From positions 186,001 through 250,000 of the forward strand of contig JAMCAN010000002.1 in assembly GCA_023715185.1 (NCBI GenBank): a stretch of DNA of 64,000 nucleotides, given 5' to 3'. Source of the stretch: Planococcus sp. MER TA 32b. GTDB lineage: Bacteria > Bacillota > Bacilli > Bacillales_A > Planococcaceae. The translations under genes were made by a program, and so were the position numbers. Shown here one piece after another: positions 16,860-24,956 of the stretch (its first letter is position 1; every line of letters starts with the position of its first letter). Below the pieces are notes generated by a model. That model was not told the DNA's origin. It ran no database searches and saw only the letters and a program-made list of their open reading frames with translations.

Positions 16860-16956
16860 GAGAAACTTTACAAAAACAATATTTTTATAGCAAAGAGCTT
16901 TCTGGTTTCTATAATTACCTCAGCAAAATCCAATAGAGTAAACAGGAGATGATTCC

Positions 16957-17616
16957 ATGCATAAGAATAGAAACGGGTATTTCTGGATATTCTTTATAGT
17001 ACTGTTATTTATAATTTCATACATGGGATATTTTTTGGCTGACAAATTTTATCTGTGGAATTCATTTATCGGAATCATCATCAGTGGTTTGCTATTTTTT
17101 GTCACAATTATCCCATTTACTGCTTATGTGGCAGCTATTATTACAAAGTTTACTGCAGAACAAGATTTACATAAAAAAAGGTTATTCAAATTATCGTTGG
17201 GAATAATAATTGCAATTCCTTTTGCATTATTGTCCATAACGGTATATAACGAATATGGCGAAAAGAATTTAAATAATGCATTAAATCTTGATTTGGCTAA
17301 TGTAGAATCATTAGAATTTCATTTGGATGGAAATTCCAATGTGTGGCAAACCAAAAAGGATGACGCGGCAAAGGAACTGGTTGATTTCTTGAGCCATTAT
17401 AGTGTCAAGAAAATAAATGAACGGGAATGGAACAGTGATGTTTCTAAAGAGATAGGATTCACGCTGACTGTTTTCAAAAAGAACGACATTGTTATGACCT
17501 CTATTTATGAAAGCCGATTGGTTCTTTACAGTGACGGTGATTATTATTCAGTGATTAATGGGCCAATCGATATGGAGTGGATTGCAGCTTATAATGAAAA
17601 GTATGAATATGAATAA
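16957..17616 (+). CDS. membrane protein, possible Rgg target (unknown)
   Basis: 219 residues with three hydrophobic helices (about 9-28, 35-62, 82-100) and a soluble C-terminal domain (about 105-219) rich in Asp, Ser and Tyr. CAGGAGATG lies 7 nt before the ATG. It follows the SHP-like gene by 97 nt on the same strand and shares the island's AT-richness, so it may be the regulated output. No family recognised. Confidence 0.75.
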   Translation: MHKNRNGYFWIFFIVLLFIISYMGYFLADKFYLWNSFIGIIISGLLFFVTIIPFTAYVAAIITKFTAEQDLHKKRLFKLSLGIIIAIPFALLSITVYNEYGEKNLNNALNLDLANVESLEFHLDGNSNVWQTKKDDAAKELVDFLSHYSVKKINEREWNSDVSKEIGFTLTVFKKNDIVMTSIYESRLVLYSDGDYYSVINGPIDMEWIAAYNEKYEYE

Positions 17617-17721
17617 GGACGATTTGAGATTGGATAGGATTTTCCGGCTTAACTATCCTTTAATTTTTAATTTGGCGTCAAGATTCAAACTAAAAATTTC
17701 TTATAGGATAGGTGAACCTAA

Positions 17722-17892
17722 TTGTATGTAATTGAACTTATATTTAGCTTAATAAGCCTATTCATTATTTCATTTGGACTGTATTATTTAAAATTCAAAA
17801 AATCAAAAAATAGGAACAGTTTTGTTCTTGGTTATTTGTATTTAATGTTCGGAACAATTGGATTGATTGTAACTAGCATGATGCTGATTTAA
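17722..17892 (+). CDS. small two-helix membrane protein with TTG start
   Basis: 56 residues: helix one VIELIFSLISLFIISFGLYY, a basic loop (KFKKSKNRN), helix two around LGYLYLMFGTIGLIVTSMML. A TAA stop lies directly before TTG 17722, so TTG is the only likely start; AGGTGA is 6 nt upstream. Composition and topology argue for a real gene, but no family is recognised. It closes the AT-rich island. Confidence 0.55.
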   Translation: MYVIELIFSLISLFIISFGLYYLKFKKSKNRNSFVLGYLYLMFGTIGLIVTSMMLI

Positions 17893-17978
17893 ATAGATAG
17901 CCATCTTGAAATTCAGTAATGGGAAACATATTAAAACGCTTTAAAACGTTTATAAATAACCAAGAAAATTCATAACTA

Positions 17979-18021
17979 AAATAAGGAAGGCAAGCGCACC
18001 CAGCGCTTGCCTTCCTTATTT
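17979..18021. terminator. bidirectional terminator at end of the AT-rich island (GGCAAGCGC type)
   Basis: A perfect 19-bp stem AAATAAGGAAGGCAAGCGC, loop ACCCA. It serves the MetE-like gene on the minus strand and the island on the plus strand. Confidence 0.88.
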
Positions 18022-19148
18022 CATTCTCCAAATATCTCTTCAGAAACTTCCACAATATAACGCAACTTCTCCCATTGCTGCTCTTCAGTGAGTTTATTGC
18101 CATGATGCGTTGACGCGAAACCGCATTGCGGGCTGATACAGAGCTGCTCTAATGGCACATATTGAGCGGCTTCCGCGACGCGTGCTTTAATGATTTCCTT
18201 ATCTTCAAGTTCGCCATTTTTCGAAGTGAAGACGCCCAACACAACGCGCGGGCCGCCAGCTGGAATGTGCTCAAGCGGCTGGAAACTGCCGGAGCGGTCG
18301 TCATCGTATTCGAGGAAGAAGCCGTCGACTTTTTCTTTGGCGAAAAGAGTAGGCGCAATCAGCGCGTAGCTGCCTTCGAATGCCCAGTCGGACTGGTAAT
18401 TGCCGCGGCACAGGTGAGTGGTTACCGCAAGATCTTCCGGTTTGCCTTCAAGCACGCCGTTTGCGACACGCAGCGCGAGGTCGATCAAAAACTCTCTATT
18501 ATATTTGCCATCGTTGAACGGGATGCCCGGCGCGGACAGCCCGGCGATATAGACGTCGTCAATCTGGATATAGCGGGCACCTAAATCATAGAAGGTCTTA
18601 AAAGCGTCGCGGTAAGCCTGAATGACGTCTTTTGCGTAATCTTCAATATCGGGATAAATGCTTTCGTCACGTATGCCTTGATTGAAGAATTGGTTGGGGC
18701 TTGGAATCGTCAGTTTCGGAATGGCGCGGTCGCCGACAATCTCTTTAAATTCAATAAAGTCTTGGATGAAAGGATGGTTTCCATTGAATGAGACTTTGCC
18801 GATATTGCGTACGTCGTAAGCTTCGGTCTCAACGTTTTTAAATTTATAGCCATGTTCCGGTGTGTAGCCTTCAAAGCCGTTGATGCCAGCCATGAAATCG
18901 GTGTGCCAGAATGTGCGGCGGAATTCGCCGTCTGTCACGGCTTTCAGGCCAACTTCGATTTGTTTGTCGACGATGCGCTTGATTTCTGTTGTTTCGATTT
19001 CACGCAACTGCTCTGCAGTGATGTTGCCTTCTTTAAAATCTTTTCTTGCTTGATGAATGCTTTCCGGACGCAGCAAGCTGCCGACGTGATCTGCCTTGAA
19101 AGGTGCTTTTACCGCTGTTTTTGCTGTTTCTGTGATTGGATTTGTCAT
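18021..19148 (-). CDS. MetE-like methionine synthase (YxjG/YxjH type)
   Basis: 375 residues matching the short, C-terminal-type cobalamin-independent methionine synthase family seen in Bacillus YxjG/YxjH (FKADHVGSLLRPESIHQARK, VGLKAVTDGEFRR). Zinc ligands are visible in THLCRGN and in SPQCGFAS. These proteins methylate homocysteine-like thiols, the folate or other donor being uncertain. It is 45 nt downstream of metC in the SAM-riboswitch operon, which supports a methionine role. Confidence 0.88.
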   Translation of the reverse strand: MTNPITETAKTAVKAPFKADHVGSLLRPESIHQARKDFKEGNITAEQLREIETTEIKRIVDKQIEVGLKAVTDGEFRRTFWHTDFMAGINGFEGYTPEHGYKFKNVETEAYDVRNIGKVSFNGNHPFIQDFIEFKEIVGDRAIPKLTIPSPNQFFNQGIRDESIYPDIEDYAKDVIQAYRDAFKTFYDLGARYIQIDDVYIAGLSAPGIPFNDGKYNREFLIDLALRVANGVLEGKPEDLAVTTHLCRGNYQSDWAFEGSYALIAPTLFAKEKVDGFFLEYDDDRSGSFQPLEHIPAGGPRVVLGVFTSKNGELEDKEIIKARVAEAAQYVPLEQLCISPQCGFASTHHGNKLTEEQQWEKLRYIVEVSEEIFGE

Positions 19149-19193
19149 GTGGAATTCCTGCTTTCTGTTTTTGGTTTTTATTTGGCGTATAGA

Positions 19194-20366
19194 TTAGTTC
19201 GCAATGCTGAGCTTGCTTTTCACTCTGACCTTTTCCAGCGCCTGCTCCAGATCTTCGAGCAGATCATCGGTATGTTCGAGGCCGACGGAGAAGCGGAACA
19301 GGCCGTCGGTGATGCCGCGTTTCTCGCGTTCTTCTTTAGGCATCGCCGCGTGCGACATGGTCGCCGGATATGACAGGATCGTTTCGACAGCGCCGAGGCT
19401 GACGGCGAATACTGGAATTCGCAGCGCGTCTTTGAAGATGCGCGCGGCGTTTTTGTCCGGCAGCCGCAACGATAGGACTGCACCATAGCCGCTTGATTGC
19501 CGCTGCTGGATCGGATTGCCGGGATGGAAGGAGAAGCCCGGATAATACACTTCTTCGACAACCGGATGGCGATGCAGGAACTCAGCGGTTTTCTGTGCCG
19601 ATTCACTCGACTGCTTGAGACGCGCGCCGAGCGTTTTTATTCCTTGGATCAGTAAATAGGAATCCTGAGCGCCAAGCACCGAACCGAAGGAGTTTTGGAT
19701 AAAACCTAAACGGTCGCCAAGTGCAGCGTCTTTCGTAACGGCGAGTCCTGCGACGATATCGCTGTGGCCGGACAGGAATTTCGTCGCGCTGTGCAGCACA
19801 AGATCTGCGCCGAGATCAAGCGGGTTCTGGTACAGCGGCGTCATGAATGTGTTGTCGACAAACGTCAGGCAGCCGTTCGCTTTGGCGAGTTTGGCGGCGA
19901 TTTCGATATCGGTGATGTTCATCACCGGATTGGACGGCGTCTCGATGTAAATCAATTTCGTGTTTGGCCGGAAAGCCCGCGCCACTTCATCGAGGTCCGT
20001 CATATTGACGAAGGAGTGGCCGATTCCGAATTTGCCCAGCACCTCTGTAATAAAGCGGTAAGTGCCGCCGTAGACATCTTCCGATACCAATACGTGATCG
20101 CCGGATTCCAGCAGCATGAAAGCCGACGAGATAGCGGCCATGCCTGAGGCGAAAGCGAATCCCCGTGTGCCGTTCTCGAGTTTTGCGATGGTTTCCTCCA
20201 GCGCTTGGCGCGTCGGATTGCCGGAGCGGCTGTAATCATAAGGGCCAAATTCATCAATGCTTTCCTGATGGAACGTCGACGACAGGTAAATCGGGACATT
20301 GACGGCGCCGGTCTGCGCATCGACACCGGCGGAATGGATGAATTTTGTTTCTAAGCGGTCGGTCAT
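19194..20366 (-). CDS. metC: cystathionine beta-lyase MetC
   Basis: 390-residue PLP enzyme of the Cys/Met metabolism family; cleaves cystathionine to homocysteine, pyruvate and ammonia. Motifs: YDYSRSGNPTR, GFAFASGMAAIS, SEDVYGGTYR, the PLP lysine in LHSATKFLSGHSD, and SLGAVETILSYPATMSH. It follows Bacillus MetC almost throughout, better than MetI. AAAGGAGG lies 7 nt before the ATG. An S-box riboswitch precedes it, so it is switched off when SAM is plentiful. Confidence 0.92.
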   Translation of the reverse strand: MTDRLETKFIHSAGVDAQTGAVNVPIYLSSTFHQESIDEFGPYDYSRSGNPTRQALEETIAKLENGTRGFAFASGMAAISSAFMLLESGDHVLVSEDVYGGTYRFITEVLGKFGIGHSFVNMTDLDEVARAFRPNTKLIYIETPSNPVMNITDIEIAAKLAKANGCLTFVDNTFMTPLYQNPLDLGADLVLHSATKFLSGHSDIVAGLAVTKDAALGDRLGFIQNSFGSVLGAQDSYLLIQGIKTLGARLKQSSESAQKTAEFLHRHPVVEEVYYPGFSFHPGNPIQQRQSSGYGAVLSLRLPDKNAARIFKDALRIPVFAVSLGAVETILSYPATMSHAAMPKEEREKRGITDGLFRFSVGLEHTDDLLEDLEQALEKVRVKSKLSIAN

Positions 20367-20402
20367 TTTTAAGTCCTCCTTTGACAGAGCTCCTTTTCCA
20401 AT

Positions 20403-20561
20403 AGAAAAGGGGCTTTCTTCAATAAAGAAGAAAGCCCCTTAAAAGAGATCTGTTCTTCTCATCTTCTAGGCTCGCGCCTATTGGAATTAGCACCTTTGCC
20501 TATGCAGGCAGGTTGCTGAGACATCACAGGGCCAAATCCCTCCGTCTCTCTTGATAAGAAA
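20403..20561 (-). promoter_or_regulatory. SAM-I (S-box) riboswitch with terminator, upstream of metC
   Basis: On the minus strand the S-box blocks appear in order: CTTATCAAGAGAGACGGAGG, GGCCCTGTGATGTCTCAGC, AAGGTGCTAATTCC and GAAGATGAG. The terminator AAGGGGCTTTCTTC/GAAGAAAGCCCC plus TTTTC ends at 20403. SAM binding is expected to favour termination. Confidence 0.95.
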
Positions 20562-20748
20562 TAGATTATTTAATTAGTTGTCAGTTGATGTGTTTAACAA
20601 TAAAACATGTTGAGGGGAAATGCAAGAATATTTGATAAATAAATTTTGAGGCTGGCTTAAAAAAGTCTTCAGATGTGTAAGAATAAAAAAGATCTGCTAA
20701 AAGAAAAATTGATTTAATTAAGAAAAAAGACACGCATTTTGTAAATTA

Positions 20749-20775
20749 TTGTATCTATTTAGAATCTTATATACT
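20749..20775 (+). promoter_or_regulatory. possible sigma-A promoter of the 20816 gene
   Basis: TTGTAT at 20749-20754 and TATACT at 20770-20775, 15 nt apart. The rest of 20562-20815 is AT-rich with no gene seen. Confidence 0.35.
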
Positions 20776-20815
20776 ATAGTTAAATTAATGAAAATAGAGG
20801 AATGGGGAACAAAAA

Positions 20816-21583
20816 ATGGACAAAGTTTTAGCATTTGCGAAACGCAGATGGAGATATATATTGGTGGCAGTAATAGCTTTAATGATTGGAGGAAGTCTTG
20901 GTCCTTCTCAGTCTGAAGTAGATGCTTCGACAGATGAAAATCAAAAGACTCAAGAAACTCTTGAGTCAGCAAATAAAGAGTTGGCTGCCAAGATTAAAGA
21001 TCTAGAGTCGACGAATACGAAATCGACTGAAAAAATTAAAGAATTGGAAGCTAAAGTAAAAGAGGCAGAACCCTTTTTCTTATTGGAGGAAAAAGAAAGA
21101 AAAGCAAAAGAAGCTGAATTAAAGAAAAAAGAAGATGAAGAAAAAGCTAAAAAAGCAGCAGAAGCCGCTGCTGCCAAAGAAAAAGCAGATGCAGAAGCTA
21201 AAGCCAAAGAAGAAGCGGAAGCTAAAAAAGCTGCTGAAGAAAAAGCCGCTGCCGAAGAAGCAGAAAAAGTTGGGTATGATACTGGCATAACTTACGACCA
21301 ACTAGCAAGAACCCCCGACGACTATATTTTTGAGAAAGTAAAATTCCGGGGGACGGTAATTCAGGTCATGGAGGGTGATGGTTTGACTCAAATCAGATTG
21401 GCCGTAAATGACGATTACGATACTATCCTCTTTGCGGAATTTGATGCTTCAGTGTTGGATTATCGGATTCTGGAAGATGACACCATAACGATTAGGGGCT
21501 TATCCAGTGGCTTGATTACTTATGAATCCACTATGGGTGGTTCTATTTCCATCCCTGGAGTTATTATTGATCAGATAGAGTGA
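20816..21583 (+). CDS. membrane-anchored coiled-coil protein with C-terminal OB-like domain
   Basis: 255 residues: a basic N-terminus and one helix (about 13-30), then a long charged coiled coil (about 45-155) dominated by Lys, Glu and Ala. The C-terminal domain (about 160-255: YDQLARTPDDYIFEKVKFRG, ILEDDTITIRGLSSG) resembles the OB-like domain of proteins often labelled toxin regulators in Gram-positive mobile elements. Function is not established. GAGGAATGGGG precedes the ATG. A single gene with a terminator. Confidence 0.75.
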   Translation: MDKVLAFAKRRWRYILVAVIALMIGGSLGPSQSEVDASTDENQKTQETLESANKELAAKIKDLESTNTKSTEKIKELEAKVKEAEPFFLLEEKERKAKEAELKKKEDEEKAKKAAEAAAAKEKADAEAKAKEEAEAKKAAEEKAAAEEAEKVGYDTGITYDQLARTPDDYIFEKVKFRGTVIQVMEGDGLTQIRLAVNDDYDTILFAEFDASVLDYRILEDDTITIRGLSSGLITYESTMGGSISIPGVIIDQIE

Positions 21584-21604
21584 ATTTACTGAAATAAACT
21601 AGTT

Positions 21605-21642
21605 ACAACCACCACTCCTTTTTGGTATGGTGGTTGTTTCTA
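21605..21642 (+). terminator. terminator after 20816-21583 gene
   Basis: ACAACCACCA pairs with TGGTGGTTGT, then TTCTATTTTC. Confidence 0.8.
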
Positions 21643-21647
21643 TTTTC

Positions 21648-22577
21648 TTATTTAAAAATCCTCCACAATATTTCCAACCGCTCATAATTCTCCAAACCAA
21701 CGCGCCGCTTCACTTTTCCCCGTTTTAATTCTTTTCCGATTTCAAATTCATCTATCAGCAATAAAACATCGTAAATGAACCGCAGAGGGAATTGAAGGGA
21801 TAAGAGGACTGGATATGCAAGATAAGCACTGACATGTTCATAGCCATAGAAATTATCCTGTTCAATCGGCAAGTTTTTCCGGACATAAGCTTTGCCGATG
21901 TTATGAAGTAGGATAGCCCACGACAGAAGCTCCTGCTCATCCGGATCACTGACTTCTTTTGATATTTCACCAATGATTCCATAGTTCTGCTGCAGCAAGG
22001 CACGCATTTCTGCAGTTTCTGTCATAGGTCTGGTTTCTTTAAAGCTTTTGAAAAACAGTTCATAAACTTCCATGGAAAAAGCCTGTTGCTTAAGCTGCTC
22101 CGAATTTATTTCTTCATAAGGTGAGTTCGACAAGAATCGGATCCAGTCGAACTTTTCATCCTTCCTCGGCAACTGAAATGCACGGATGTAACGTTCGATG
22201 ATATGGTCGGGCACGCGGTCGACAGTTTGCCGCTTACTATTGCGTTTTTTCAGTAAAGCATGGGGAGTGAGGAAGATGATCGCTTCTGTTTCGGCCTCGG
22301 ATTTTTCGATCCGGTTCAATATGCTCCGTCTTCTTTTGGATGCCAGGTTTGTGGCATCGTAAATGACATTGGAGCCGTTTTCTAAATGGTGGATTGTCTG
22401 CTGATACATTTCTTCGAACGTATTTTGATAATCGACTGATTCGCCGGGCAGGCGGCTACGGTTCGTGATTTCATCGGAAGAGAGATGGACCAAATCTTCG
22501 TTTCCTTCAAGCAGGCTGCGGGCGTAGGTCGTTTTGCCGCTTCCCGGAAGGCCGATCAGCATTGTGAATTTCGCCAT
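21648..22577 (-). CDS. P-loop kinase (polynucleotide-kinase-like) with HD-like C-terminal domain
   Basis: 309 residues. The N-terminal domain has Walker A GLPGSGKTTYA and the NVIYDATNL motif of PNK/YjjP-like P-loop kinases. The C-terminal half resembles an HD phosphohydrolase, but its core reads LLHNIGKAYV, with Asn where HD enzymes have the metal-binding Asp. ATG 22577 is used (AAGGG close upstream); the frame to 22643 would cover the promoter. Substrate unknown; nucleic-acid-end or nucleotide phosphorylation is possible. Confidence 0.75.
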   Translation of the reverse strand: MAKFTMLIGLPGSGKTTYARSLLEGNEDLVHLSSDEITNRSRLPGESVDYQNTFEEMYQQTIHHLENGSNVIYDATNLASKRRRSILNRIEKSEAETEAIIFLTPHALLKKRNSKRQTVDRVPDHIIERYIRAFQLPRKDEKFDWIRFLSNSPYEEINSEQLKQQAFSMEVYELFFKSFKETRPMTETAEMRALLQQNYGIIGEISKEVSDPDEQELLSWAILLHNIGKAYVRKNLPIEQDNFYGYEHVSAYLAYPVLLSLQFPLRFIYDVLLLIDEFEIGKELKRGKVKRRVGLENYERLEILWRIFK

Positions 22578-22630
22578 AGTAACCCTTCTTTCGGCAGAAA
22601 TGAAATATGTAAAAATCCATTTTATCTTCC

Positions 22631-22654
22631 ATACCCTTTTCAAGTCTGCAAAAC
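22631..22654 (-). promoter_or_regulatory. sigma-B-type promoter of the kinase-HD gene
   Basis: On the minus strand GTTTTG (22654-22649), 12 nt, GGGTAT (22636-22631), 54 nt before the start codon. Confidence 0.5.
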
Positions 22655-22860
22655 CAAAAGGGAATTTTCGCCTTCATCTAAAAAGGTTTTCCAACTCCTT
22701 CAGCGATTATTAAAAGGTAAAGGAACGGGAGGGGTGGTCTTCAGCTACAGCGGCATGGTGGCTCGGGCGGATCATCAGTAATTTGAATTACAGAATCAAA
22801 GGTGTAAAATGAATGTTTATTCCCATTCAACTTATTCTTTATTAGTCTGGAGGGCAAATC

Positions 22861-23139
22861 TTGAAAGACGAAAATTGTGACTTGAAGCCAACGAAAAGTG
22901 TGAAGGAAAAGAAGCTCGAAGTAATAGATGGCGTAACGATAAAGTATCATGCCAATGGAAAGACGATCTGGTCGAATGGCAGGATAATCGATGAGCAACC
23001 GGAAGGTTATTGGGAATGGTACCGCGCTGATGGCACGCTTAAACGTTCGGGACATTTTGAAAAGGGGGAGCCTGTGGGTGAGTGGATTACTTATGACGGT
23101 AAAGGCGAGAAGTATAAGGTTACTGATCGGGATAAATAA
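22861..23139 (+). CDS. MORN-repeat protein, YwqK-like
   Basis: 92 residues with MORN-type repeats (YHANGKTIWSNGRI, GYWEWYRADGTLKRSGHF, EPVGEWITYDGKGE), as in YwqK-type proteins sometimes annotated as antitoxins. TTG 22861 is the start: TGGAGGG lies 7 nt upstream. No toxin-like partner is seen next to it, so an antitoxin role is not supported here. Confidence 0.72.
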   Translation: MKDENCDLKPTKSVKEKKLEVIDGVTIKYHANGKTIWSNGRIIDEQPEGYWEWYRADGTLKRSGHFEKGEPVGEWITYDGKGEKYKVTDRDK

Positions 23140-23178
23140 AGCAAACGACCTTCCTATTCCGGAGGGTCGTTTGCTTGT
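23140..23178 (+). terminator. terminator after MORN gene
   Basis: AGCAAACGACCTTCC pairs with GGAGGGTCGTTTGCT, then TGTTC; may also act for the convergent gene. Confidence 0.8.
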
Positions 23179-23200
23179 TCAGTCATATTATTGAATTTCC

Positions 23201-23767
23201 TTAAAAATCATACTCCGCTTCTTTTTCTTCACGGATCTTCGTAAATGTTTCCGTCAGAACCACCGTGTCTTCTGCAAGCCGCTCAATGCGGAGCAGCACA
23301 TCGTGGTTGATGATTTCTTTTTGGTAGAAATCTTCTTCCACGACGAAGACGAAAGTCTGGACCATCTGCGCTTTCATATAAGCGAGAATCGGCTTCAGCT
23401 GCGTGTCTGCGACCATATAATGTTTGGCGGAACCGGCTGTCACCAGCATGCTGACCACTTTATCGCGGAATGCATTGACCGGCAGCAAGTCAAAGATGTT
23501 CTTCAATGCAGCCGGTATGGAAGCCTGGAATATCGGTGTGCCGATGACGATGGCGTCAGCGTCCATCAAGGTTTTCGTTACATAGCCGGTATCGCCTTCG
23601 TAATCGAGGTAATTGCGGCCGTCGCTGAATTCCATTTTGAAATCCGCTAAATCAATCAGCTCTGTTTCCACGTCAGGGTATTTCTCCGAGATCGCTTTGA
23701 TGGTTGCAGTCATGGCGATTCTTGTTTTTGAACCGATTTGGGAACCGGATAAGCCTACGATTTTCAT
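23201..23767 (-). CDS. NADPH-dependent FMN reductase
   Basis: 188-residue flavodoxin-fold reductase (LSGSQIGSKTRIAM phosphate loop, ADAIVIGTPIFQASIPAALKN, MLVTAGSAKH). Such enzymes supply reduced flavin to partner monooxygenases or reduce quinones and azo compounds. It is 12 nt downstream of an LLM-class flavin-dependent oxidoreductase on the same strand, which makes a two-component pair likely. Confidence 0.88.
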   Translation of the reverse strand: MKIVGLSGSQIGSKTRIAMTATIKAISEKYPDVETELIDLADFKMEFSDGRNYLDYEGDTGYVTKTLMDADAIVIGTPIFQASIPAALKNIFDLLPVNAFRDKVVSMLVTAGSAKHYMVADTQLKPILAYMKAQMVQTFVFVVEEDFYQKEIINHDVLLRIERLAEDTVVLTETFTKIREEKEAEYDF

Positions 23768-23779
23768 TCCGCTTCCTCC

Positions 23780-24838
23780 TTATTTTTTGGCGGTGTATTT
23801 TTTGATGGCCGGGATGATTTCTGTGCCGATCAATTCGAGGTTTCGCTTGAGCTTGTCCATCGGCATGCCGCCAAAATCGATTTGGGCGATATAGCGCTGA
23901 TGGCCGAATACTTCGTGCTGATGCAGTATTTTCTCGATGATCTGCTGCGGGCTGCCGATGTTCATGATATTATGCGGATCGACGCCTTGTGCGAAAAGCT
24001 GTTTCGGGAATCCCCCGCCATTGGTGCGTTTCATGCCTTCATTGATATGAGGATACAGATCTCTCAATGCCTGTTGGGAATCTTCCGCGGCGTAGAAAAA
24101 GCCAGCTGTTGCGACCGGCAATTCATCCGGATTGTGGCCGCCTGCCCGGGCCGCATCGCGGTAAGCATCGACTGTCCGTTTGAAAGTCGAAGCGGCGCCT
24201 CCAAGATGGGCCATGAACATCGGAACACCGGCATAACCGGCTTTCATCGCGCTGGCCGGAGTGCCGCCAACTGCGCGCCAAATCGGAAGCGAACCGTTCA
24301 CCGGACGAGGAAGAACCTGTGCATTACGCAACGGTGCGCGGAATTCTCCGCTCCAGTTGACGATTTCGTTTTCATTGATCAGCCGCAAGAGGTCGAATTT
24401 TTCTTCGAACAATTCCTCGTAATTGCGGACGTTATAACCAAGCAAATCGAACAGCCCGATGCGTGAAGCGCGTCCCGCTACAAGTTCTGCCCGGCCGCCT
24501 GAAATCAAATCGAGCGTGGCAAAGTTTTCGTAGACACGGACCGGATCTGACGTGCTGATGATCGTCGAAGAACTGGCGATCTTAATCTTTTTCGTCGCCT
24601 GTGCAATGGCGGAAAGCACCACAGCATGCGCCTGGGTAGCGAAGAATTCCTGATGGCTTTCGCCGACACTGAAAAACTCGACGCCTGCCTGTTCTGCAAG
24701 AACCGAATATTCGATGATGTCCTGGATCCGCTGCTGTGCAGAGATTCTTTCTCCTGTAGCCGGGTCCGGCAAATGGTCGCCAAGTGTGTAGATGCCGAAT
24801 TCCAGGCCGTTGTCAGGATTGATGCGATATTTTTCCAT
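23780..24838 (-). CDS. LLM-class flavin-dependent oxidoreductase
   Basis: 352-residue luciferase-like TIM-barrel protein (GLEFGIYTLGDHLPD, GVEFFSVGESHQEFF, RVYENFATLDLISGGRAELVAGRAS). Enzymes of this group use FMNH2 to oxidise or desulfonate small molecules. It heads a two-gene operon with the FMN reductase and is divergent from an HxlR regulator with clear operators between them. AGAAGGGCGG precedes the ATG. Confidence 0.88.
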   Translation of the reverse strand: MEKYRINPDNGLEFGIYTLGDHLPDPATGERISAQQRIQDIIEYSVLAEQAGVEFFSVGESHQEFFATQAHAVVLSAIAQATKKIKIASSSTIISTSDPVRVYENFATLDLISGGRAELVAGRASRIGLFDLLGYNVRNYEELFEEKFDLLRLINENEIVNWSGEFRAPLRNAQVLPRPVNGSLPIWRAVGGTPASAMKAGYAGVPMFMAHLGGAASTFKRTVDAYRDAARAGGHNPDELPVATAGFFYAAEDSQQALRDLYPHINEGMKRTNGGGFPKQLFAQGVDPHNIMNIGSPQQIIEKILHQHEVFGHQRYIAQIDFGGMPMDKLKRNLELIGTEIIPAIKKYTAKK

Positions 24839-24906
24839 GAATAAATCCGCCCTTCTGTTTCCAATATATAGCCATTATAAGTGATAGGTCATTTAATTAT
24901 AAGTAC

Positions 24907-24945
24907 GCACTCCAAAGTGCTATAGTATACAAAAAGATACTATAG
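24907..24945. promoter_or_regulatory. HxlR-type operators (two inverted repeats)
   Basis: CTATAGTAT (24920-24928) and ATACTATAG (24937-24945) form a perfect 9-bp inverted repeat with an 8-nt gap that overlaps the hxlR ribosome binding site. GCACT/AGTGC (24907-24920) is a second adjoining repeat. Position in the divergent gap suggests control of both directions. Confidence 0.6.
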
Positions 24946-24956
24946 GAGTGGTTGTT

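Noticed and set aside
16784-16936. 50-codon frame overlapping the SHP-like gene
   Set aside because: It has no ribosome binding site before ATG 16784. The overlapping 16-codon frame has one and matches the SHP pattern. Kept as the main competitor.
22861-23139. YwqK-like gene as an antitoxin
   Set aside because: No toxin-like neighbour within the operon; the MORN similarity alone does not prove it.
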